DNA of 56,979 nt from a virus. The notes beneath the pieces are model-generated. The model had not been told where the DNA came from. It ran no database searches and was given only the letters and a program-made list of their open reading frames with translations. A program made the position numbers and the translations under genes. Location of the stretch: IMG/VR virus record IMGVR_UViG_3300042260_000461, positions 1-56,979 of that record; one strand, given 5' to 3'. The first letter of the stretch is position 1. Every line of letters starts with the position of its first letter. Positions 56,662-56,979 of the stretch are shown piece after piece.

Positions 56662-56679
56662 TATTCCGTAAATGGATAT
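56662..56679 (-). promoter_or_regulatory. Operator upstream of the integrase
   Basis: TATTCC-GTAAAT-GGATAT, 10 of 12 arm bases of the phage operator, overlapping two ATACCATG-type boxes. Likely represses int in the lysogen or competes with integrase binding. Confidence 0.55.
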
Positions 56680-56729
56680 GGTATCAGGTAAGCGGTACCA
56701 CGGGCCATGCCATCGGCAGGGGTTGCTTG

Positions 56730-56979
56730 GTGGGTCAAGTTGCTGCCAGTCAATGCCGAACAGCGGACGTAAAAAAGCCCGCAGTGGTGCGGGCTTAGGG
56801 GTGTTTTGCGCCTTTCAGTGCCTGGCGCTGCCAGACATTAAATCATTCCCACTCAATTCTCAATAGCACCGCCAAGTGCTTGAATTGATTGGTTTTGTTG
56901 CAGTGCAACACAAGGCGATACCATGAATGATGCCATGCTCAGAAGTCCTCTACAAGACAAGGGCGTGCATCATTCGGAC
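56730..56979. repeat. Right copy of the 250-bp terminal direct repeat
   Basis: Same as 1-250 except C at 56852 (T at 123). The single difference lies in the putative att core. Apart from the terminator, core and arm box it holds no gene. Confidence 0.9.
56770..56796 (-). terminator. Right copy of the minus-strand intrinsic terminator
   Basis: Same stem and T-run as 41-67. On a circle the two are one terminator lying between the late operon and the integrase. Confidence 0.8.

Larger units (their letters stand above)
56561..56925. other. attP-like region with integrase arm-site candidates
   Basis: Upstream of int, ATACCATG occurs at 56561, 56630 and 56918, inverted at 56657, and with one change at 56677. 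Between the left group and the right copy lies ATTGAGTGGGAATGA on the minus strand (reads I-E-W-E-stop, the conserved GuaA end), a candidate core near 56838-56852, and a 15-bp perfect palindrome (56896-56910). Two arms flanking a core are what attP would show. Core identity is inference. Confidence 0.6.

Noticed and set aside
56529-56753. Minus-strand frame of 74 codons just upstream of int
   Set aside because: Runs through the operator and ATACCATG boxes, overlaps the int start and lacks a ribosome site; more likely regulatory DNA.
1-56979. An integrated prophage with 250-bp attL and attR
   Set aside because: No host sequence outside the repeats, both arms of the att region appear intact on one side, and the shared segment is far longer than a normal core. 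A circular genome with overlapping contig ends explains more.
1-56979. tRNA genes, CRISPR arrays, insertion sequences
   Set aside because: No cloverleaf pattern, no regularly spaced repeat array and no transposase or terminal inverted repeats were seen on either strand.
56838-56979. A real guaA gene fragment in the terminal repeat
   Set aside because: Only the last five codons match the GuaA end; further upstream the frame does not resemble GuaA, so it is at most a short att core.

Overview
The window looks like one complete temperate podophage genome, drawn as an open circle. It has a full head and tail set (terminase pair, P22-like portal, scaffold, N4 gp56-like capsid, adaptors, nozzle, fibres), a lysis cassette, replication and recombination genes, two divergent regulators, an AlpA-type excisionase and a tyrosine integrase. 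There is no host gene flank, tRNA or rRNA. High GC, codon use and protein families point to a phage of a betaproteobacterium, probably Burkholderiales. The gene order and a 4522-residue virion-type polyvalent protein match the Bcep22-like podophages. These taxonomic statements are inference from recalled families, not from a search.

Layout. Positions 1-250 and 56730-56979 are the same 250 bp with one difference, so the ends probably overlap on a circle. From 336 to 42776 almost everything is on the minus strand. Read in the direction of transcription this is: Cro-like regulator, small DNA-binding proteins, O/P-type replication genes, small terminase, DUF1064 nuclease, HAD phosphatase, large terminase, portal, holin/endolysin/Rz/Rz1, scaffold, CsrA-like protein, capsid, head-tail adaptors, fibres, methyltransferase, S74-chaperone protein, internal virion protein and the giant polyvalent gene. 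Two strong intrinsic terminators split this block, and a 15-bp element recurs upstream of five late genes. One lipoprotein gene (36148-36381) runs against it.

From 42852 to 55352 the plus strand carries the CI-like repressor, about 17 small translationally coupled genes of mostly unknown function, then RecT, a YqaJ-type exonuclease, KTSC, DUF2303, Gp49, a MazG-like protein, SSB and AlpA. The integrase (55327-56535, minus) faces AlpA and reads away from an attP-like region with repeated ATACCATG boxes.

Regulation. A shared operator, ATATCC-N6-GGATAT, sits between the CI-like and Cro-like genes, inside both early plus-strand promoters, upstream of the integrase and, unexpectedly, inside the giant gene at 9471-9488. 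There it separates two small divergent genes embedded in an interdomain linker of the giant protein. A third small gene is overprinted in another linker of the same gene.

The least expected signal is a pair of related structured-RNA candidates at 51874-51936 and 52337-52474, each starting just after a stop codon and preceding a recombination-module gene. The larger folds by hand into a closed stem, a loop-E-like internal loop and a perfect three-way junction.
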